From positions 806,001-870,000 of the forward strand of contig NZ_JAMSCK010000001.1 in the NCBI RefSeq assembly GCF_023805255.1: a stretch of 64,000 bases of DNA, read 5' to 3'. This document shows, piece after piece, positions 60,110 through 64,000 of this stretch. The notes under the pieces were generated by a model. It saw only the letters and a list, made by a program, of their open reading frames with translations, had not been told where the DNA came from and made no database searches. The DNA is from Gramella jeungdoensis (lineage in GTDB: Bacteria; Bacteroidota; Bacteroidia; Flavobacteriales; Flavobacteriaceae). Both the position numbers and the translations under genes were made by a program. Within the stretch, counting starts at the first letter, position 1. The number at the start of each line of letters is the position of its first letter.

Positions 60110-61684
60110 ATGAATCTGAATTATCTGAAAATATATATACTAATTGCCATCTGCACGATCAATATTTCCTGTGATTCTCAGGATAATAGCGATCAGGAAA
60201 ATTCCGAGGCTTCAAAATCCTTTATTCTTAAAGCTGAAAATTTTAAGGAATATGTTGACAAGTTCAACAATATGGAAGACGAGAACATCGTCCAGGCCAT
60301 TCCAAATGACAGTTCCTGGAACTGGATGAAGAAGAATATTCCTTTATTTGAAACTTCTCAGAAAACTTTTGAGGAAATGTATTATTACCGTTGGTGGACC
60401 GCCAGAAAGCATATTAAGGAAACCCCTGAAGGTTATGCGATCACCGAGTTTCTGGTAGAAAGATCTTATGCAGATAAATATAATCTGATAAGTTGTGCTT
60501 TAAGCCATCACATTCATGAATTCCGCTGGCTTCATAATAAAGATTATATCAACCAGAATGTTCATGTCTGGTTCCGCGGGAATGAGGGGGAAAACATGGA
60601 GAAACTGAGATCCTTTAGTAGCTGGACGGCCTCCAGTTTATATGATAAATACCTGGTAGATAAGAACGAGGAATATTTGCTGGATATGTTTCCAGATCTC
60701 GTGGAAGAGTATGAGGCCTGGGAAGGCGATCGAAGAAGAGACGACGGACTTTTCTGGCAATATGACGTAAAAGACGGGATGGAAGAATCGCTTAGTGGTG
60801 GCCGTCACGTAAAGAATGCACGCCCTACCATAAACAGTTATATGTATGGAAATGCCAAAGCCCTTGCGGAAATGGCACGTATGAAAGGAGATCGAGAACT
60901 TGCGGCTAAATTTGATGCAAAAGCCGATACCCTGAAAAAACTGGTGGAGGAAAAGTTATGGAATCCTAAAGACCAGTTCTTTGAAACTTTTACTGAAAAT
61001 GATACCTGCGCAAATGTTCGCGAAGCCATTGGTTATATCCCATGGTATTTTAATCTCCCCGATGAAAATGCGAAATATAATGAAGCCTGGAAACAGGTGA
61101 AGAATGAAGAAGGATTTCTGGCACCTTTTGGTTTAACTACCGCGGAAAGAAGGAGTCCGCGTTTTCGAACCCACGGCACTGGTACATGTGAATGGGATGG
61201 AGCCGTCTGGCCGTTTGCTACTTCGCAAACGATGACTGCACTGGCCAATTTCATGAATAATTACGATCAGGAGATTGTTCAGAAAAAAGACTATTATCAG
61301 CTTATGGATTTGTACGTTGAATCTCAGTATTACCGCGGCAGGCCATACATTGGTGAGTATCTGGACGAGTCTACCGGTTACTGGCTGATGGGTGACAGGG
61401 AAAGAAGCCGCTATTATAATCACTCAACTTTTAATGACCTTGTGATCACTGGGCTTGTTGGTCTAAGACCTAGAGCCGATGAAAAAATAGAAGTTAATCC
61501 TCTTATCCCGCAAGATCAGTGGGAATATTTCTGCCTGGACAATGTGTTATATCATGGGGATATCCTCACCATTATCTGGGATAAAACTGGTGAAAAGTAT
61601 AATAAAGGTAAAGGTTTGAGAATCTTTAGAAATGGTGAAGAGGTCGCTTCATCTGAAAAGCTGGAAAGAATAATTGCTGAGTAA
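60110..61684 (+). CDS. (alpha/alpha)6 glycosidase, candidate GH142 beta-L-arabinofuranosidase, lipoprotein
   Basis: A 524-residue lipoprotein (CTINISCDSQ). After a short linker the body is an (alpha/alpha)6 barrel of the MGH1/GH63-like type: EEMYYYRWWTARKHIKETPEG, ISCALSHHIHEFRWL, DDGLFWQYDVKDGMEESLSGG near residue 220, TGTCEWDGAVWPFATSQTM near residue 360 and YWLMGDRERSRYYNHSTF near residue 424. Acidic residues in the GMEES and EWDG segments are candidates for catalysis. It resembles the C-terminal GH142 unit of RG-II protein BT1020, a beta-L-arabinofuranosidase. In that protein it is fused to GH143; here the two units are separate genes about 7 kb apart. Confidence in the fold is high, in the family moderate. 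Confidence 0.65.
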   Translation: MNLNYLKIYILIAICTINISCDSQDNSDQENSEASKSFILKAENFKEYVDKFNNMEDENIVQAIPNDSSWNWMKKNIPLFETSQKTFEEMYYYRWWTARKHIKETPEGYAITEFLVERSYADKYNLISCALSHHIHEFRWLHNKDYINQNVHVWFRGNEGENMEKLRSFSSWTASSLYDKYLVDKNEEYLLDMFPDLVEEYEAWEGDRRRDDGLFWQYDVKDGMEESLSGGRHVKNARPTINSYMYGNAKALAEMARMKGDRELAAKFDAKADTLKKLVEEKLWNPKDQFFETFTENDTCANVREAIGYIPWYFNLPDENAKYNEAWKQVKNEEGFLAPFGLTTAERRSPRFRTHGTGTCEWDGAVWPFATSQTMTALANFMNNYDQEIVQKKDYYQLMDLYVESQYYRGRPYIGEYLDESTGYWLMGDRERSRYYNHSTFNDLVITGLVGLRPRADEKIEVNPLIPQDQWEYFCLDNVLYHGDILTIIWDKTGEKYNKGKGLRIFRNGEEVASSEKLERIIAE

Positions 61685-61696
61685 ATAAGAGAGAGC

Positions 61697-64000
61697 ATGA
61701 AAAGGATTTTAATAGTAATAATGGCCGTTTTCAGTTCAGGACTGGTTTTCGCACAAAGTGGGATAAAATTACAGGAGCTGGAATGTGAAATGCTCGAAAA
61801 CCCGTTAGGTATAGACGTGGTACAGCCACGTTTAGGTTGGAAAATCAAAACCGAAAAATCCCGGGTGATGCAGGAGGCTTATCACATTATGGTTGCTTCC
61901 AGTCTGGAAAAACTGAATAATAATAATGCAGATTTATGGGATACAGGAAAGGTAACCAGCGATCAGTCAATTAATATTAAGTATAAAGGGAAGGAGCTCG
62001 ACAGTAAGGATAAAGCTTTCTGGAAGGTAAAGGTCTGGACTAATAAAGGCGAAACCGAATGGAGTGAAACGGCGTACTGGACCATGGGGATCCTTACTTA
62101 TGCTGAATGGAAATCCACCCGATGGATTGGTTACAATCAACTTTTTCCCGGTGAAAGCGTAAGCCAGTTTTCAAGGTTGTCTGCCCGCTATGTCAGGAAA
62201 AATATTGATCTGGAAAAACCGGTAAAAGAAGCCAAGATTTACCTGTTGGGAATGGGGCTATATGAACTATACATCAATGGGAACCAGATTGGCGATCAGG
62301 TTTTGGCACCAGTTCCAACAGATTATACCAAAAACGTAAAGTACAATGTTTTTGATGTTACCGAAGAACTTTCTGAAGGGAAAAATGTTATAGGTACTAT
62401 TCTTGGAAATGGACGCTATTTTGCGATGCGGCAGGAATACAAACCCTATAAAATTAAGAGTTTTGGATTTCCGAAAATGGCTTTGCAACTGGTTGTAAAA
62501 TATGAAGATGGCACTTCTGAAACCATCAAAACTGATGAAAGCTGGAAGTTTACTGCGAACGGTCCTATTCGAGCCAATAATGAATATGATGGGGAAACTT
62601 ACGACGCACGTATGGAAATCTCTGGATGGAACAGGGTTGGTTTTGACGATTCAGACTGGATGAATTTGATGTGGGTTCAGGAGCCGGGAGGTTTTTATGA
62701 GGGACAGATGACTCCTAATATGAAAGTCAAGGATACGGTGATGCCTGTTACCATAGCTACGAAAGATGATGGCTATATCTTGGATATGGGCCAGAACATG
62801 GTAGGCTGGTTGCAGATTAAAGTTAATGGTAAACGTGGCGATACAATTAAAATGAAATTTGCCGAATCTTTGAAAGAGGATGGTTCCTTATATACGGCCA
62901 ACCTTCGGGATGCAAGGGTGACCGATCGGTATATTCTGAACGGAAGCGGCACCGAAGTCTGGGAACCTAAATTTGTATACCACGGCTTCCGTTTTGTAAA
63001 AATTACGGGCCTGCAATATGAACCTAAAGTCGAGGATTTTATTGGTAAGGTCGTGTATGACGATATGGAAACGGTAGGTTCTTTTGAATCGTCTAATGAA
63101 ACAATGAATCAAATTTTTGAAAACGCTTTTTGGGGAATACGCGGTAACTATAAAGGCATGCCCATAGATTGCCCACAGCGTAACGAACGCCAACCATGGT
63201 TGGGTGACCGAACGACCGGAGCCTATGGGGAAAGTTTTTTGTTTGACAACCAGACGCTGTATTCCAAATGGCTGGACGATATCAAATACTCCCAGACGTT
63301 AGACGGTGGTATTCCAGATGTGGCTCCGGCATTTTGGCGTTATTATGGTGACGGCGTAACCTGGCAGGGCGCCTATATTACGGTAGCAGATATGTTATAC
63401 CGGCAGTATGGCGATGTTTCCGGAATTAGGAAGCATTATCCCTATATGAAAAAATGGGTCAAATATATGGAGGATAATTACCTGAAAGATAACCTGATGA
63501 CCAAGGATAAATACGGGGATTGGTGTGTGCCGCCAGAATCTCTGGAAATAATCCGTGCCCAGGACCCTGAACTGTTGACCGATGGAGAAGTACTCGCCAG
63601 CGCCTTTTACTATTATCTACTGAATTTAATGGAAAAATTTGCCGGACTCATCGATGCTGAACAACAGGACATAGCTTATTATCAGGATCTTTCTGCTCGG
63701 GTGAAAAAAGCTTTTAATGAAAAATATCTTGATAAGTCCAAACTGGTCTATGCAAATAATACTGTGACAGCTAACGTACTTCCATTGGCGTTTGGAATGG
63801 TGCCAAAGGAATATGAGCAACAGGTTTTTGAAAATATGACCCATGAGATTGAAGTCAACAAAGACGGTCATATCAGTACCGGAGTGGTGGGTACACAATT
63901 TTTAATGCGAACCCTAACGGATTTTGGTCGACCTGATCTCGCCTTTAAACTGGCATCAAACCGAACATATCCCAGTTGGGGTTATATGGTGGAAAACGGA
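61697..64000 (+). CDS. GH78 alpha-L-rhamnosidase, exported (3' truncated by window end)
   Basis: The frame is open from ATG 61697 to the last base (768 codons), so the C-terminus is missing. A signal peptide, MKRILIVIMAVFSSGLVFAQ, is followed by the GH78 N-terminal fibronectin-like domain (LECEMLENPLGIDVVQPRLG), the rhamnosid_N domain (AKIYLLGMGLYELYINGNQ), a beta domain with LDMGQNMVGWLQIKVNG, and the (alpha/alpha)6 barrel. The catalytic segment starts at Asp491 and reads DCPQRNERQPWLGD; the usual DER is NER. GDWCVPPES near residue 611 is the second acidic site. It differs clearly from the GH78 at 53408, so the two probably cut different rhamnose linkages. Confidence 0.92.
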   Translation, partial: MKRILIVIMAVFSSGLVFAQSGIKLQELECEMLENPLGIDVVQPRLGWKIKTEKSRVMQEAYHIMVASSLEKLNNNNADLWDTGKVTSDQSINIKYKGKELDSKDKAFWKVKVWTNKGETEWSETAYWTMGILTYAEWKSTRWIGYNQLFPGESVSQFSRLSARYVRKNIDLEKPVKEAKIYLLGMGLYELYINGNQIGDQVLAPVPTDYTKNVKYNVFDVTEELSEGKNVIGTILGNGRYFAMRQEYKPYKIKSFGFPKMALQLVVKYEDGTSETIKTDESWKFTANGPIRANNEYDGETYDARMEISGWNRVGFDDSDWMNLMWVQEPGGFYEGQMTPNMKVKDTVMPVTIATKDDGYILDMGQNMVGWLQIKVNGKRGDTIKMKFAESLKEDGSLYTANLRDARVTDRYILNGSGTEVWEPKFVYHGFRFVKITGLQYEPKVEDFIGKVVYDDMETVGSFESSNETMNQIFENAFWGIRGNYKGMPIDCPQRNERQPWLGDRTTGAYGESFLFDNQTLYSKWLDDIKYSQTLDGGIPDVAPAFWRYYGDGVTWQGAYITVADMLYRQYGDVSGIRKHYPYMKKWVKYMEDNYLKDNLMTKDKYGDWCVPPESLEIIRAQDPELLTDGEVLASAFYYYLLNLMEKFAGLIDAEQQDIAYYQDLSARVKKAFNEKYLDKSKLVYANNTVTANVLPLAFGMVPKEYEQQVFENMTHEIEVNKDGHISTGVVGTQFLMRTLTDFGRPDLAFKLASNRTYPSWGYMVENG

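Overview
The window looks like part of a very large polysaccharide utilization locus (PUL) from a Bacteroidota bacterium, most likely a flavobacterium. The evidence is a SusC/SusD pair, many type I and lipoprotein signal peptides on carbohydrate-active enzymes, A-rich translation starts, a TAnnTTTG-type promoter and moderate GC content. Every supported gene is on the + strand. Most neighbours overlap or are separated by fewer than 60 bases, and no non-coding stretch reaches 300 bases (the longest is 220 bases, before susC). I see no regulator, RNA gene, insertion sequence, phage gene or CRISPR array.

Layout. (1) 1-8511: cytoplasmic sugar-acid catabolism and uptake: a truncated amidohydrolase/lactonase, a RhaT-like permease, an iron-type alcohol dehydrogenase, a DapA-family aldolase, a PdxA2-like dehydrogenase, a four-carbon acid sugar kinase, an SSS symporter and a Gfo/Idh/MocA oxidoreductase. 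(2) 8514-19323: exported enzymes (GH28, CE15-like esterase, five-bladed propeller hydrolase, GH2, GH106). (3) 19381-24041: a cytoplasmic module of a RuBisCO-like protein, a second acid-sugar kinase, an unusual Asp/Glu-racemase-fold protein and a BASS-type transporter. (4) 24085-32357: SASA acetylesterase, DUF5703 protein, PL1 pectate lyase, GH127. (5) 32392-37800: promoter, SusC, SusD, strong terminator. (6) 37823-44204: three PL1 lyases and two DUF3826 domains. (7) 44342-61684: DUF6298-like protein, GH140 apiosidase, GH28, GH43-like protein, candidate GH143, GH78, CE19-like esterase, GH95, candidate GH142. (8) 61697-64000: a second GH78, cut by the window end.

The enzyme set (apiosidase, several rhamnosidases, GH127, GH95, candidate GH142 and GH143, PL1, GH28, esterases) points to rhamnogalacturonan II (RG-II) or a related apiose-rich pectin. 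Two intracellular modules fit the rare sugars these enzymes would release. The RuBisCO-like protein and its kinase match the 3-oxo-isoapionate branch of D-apiose catabolism. The aldolase, alcohol dehydrogenase, acid-sugar kinase and PdxA2 set could convert Dha (3-deoxy-D-lyxo-heptulosaric acid) through D-threonate to pyruvate and dihydroxyacetone phosphate. The Dha route is my inference from enzyme families and stereochemistry and is the most interesting proposal here. Family assignments come from reading motifs, not from database searches.
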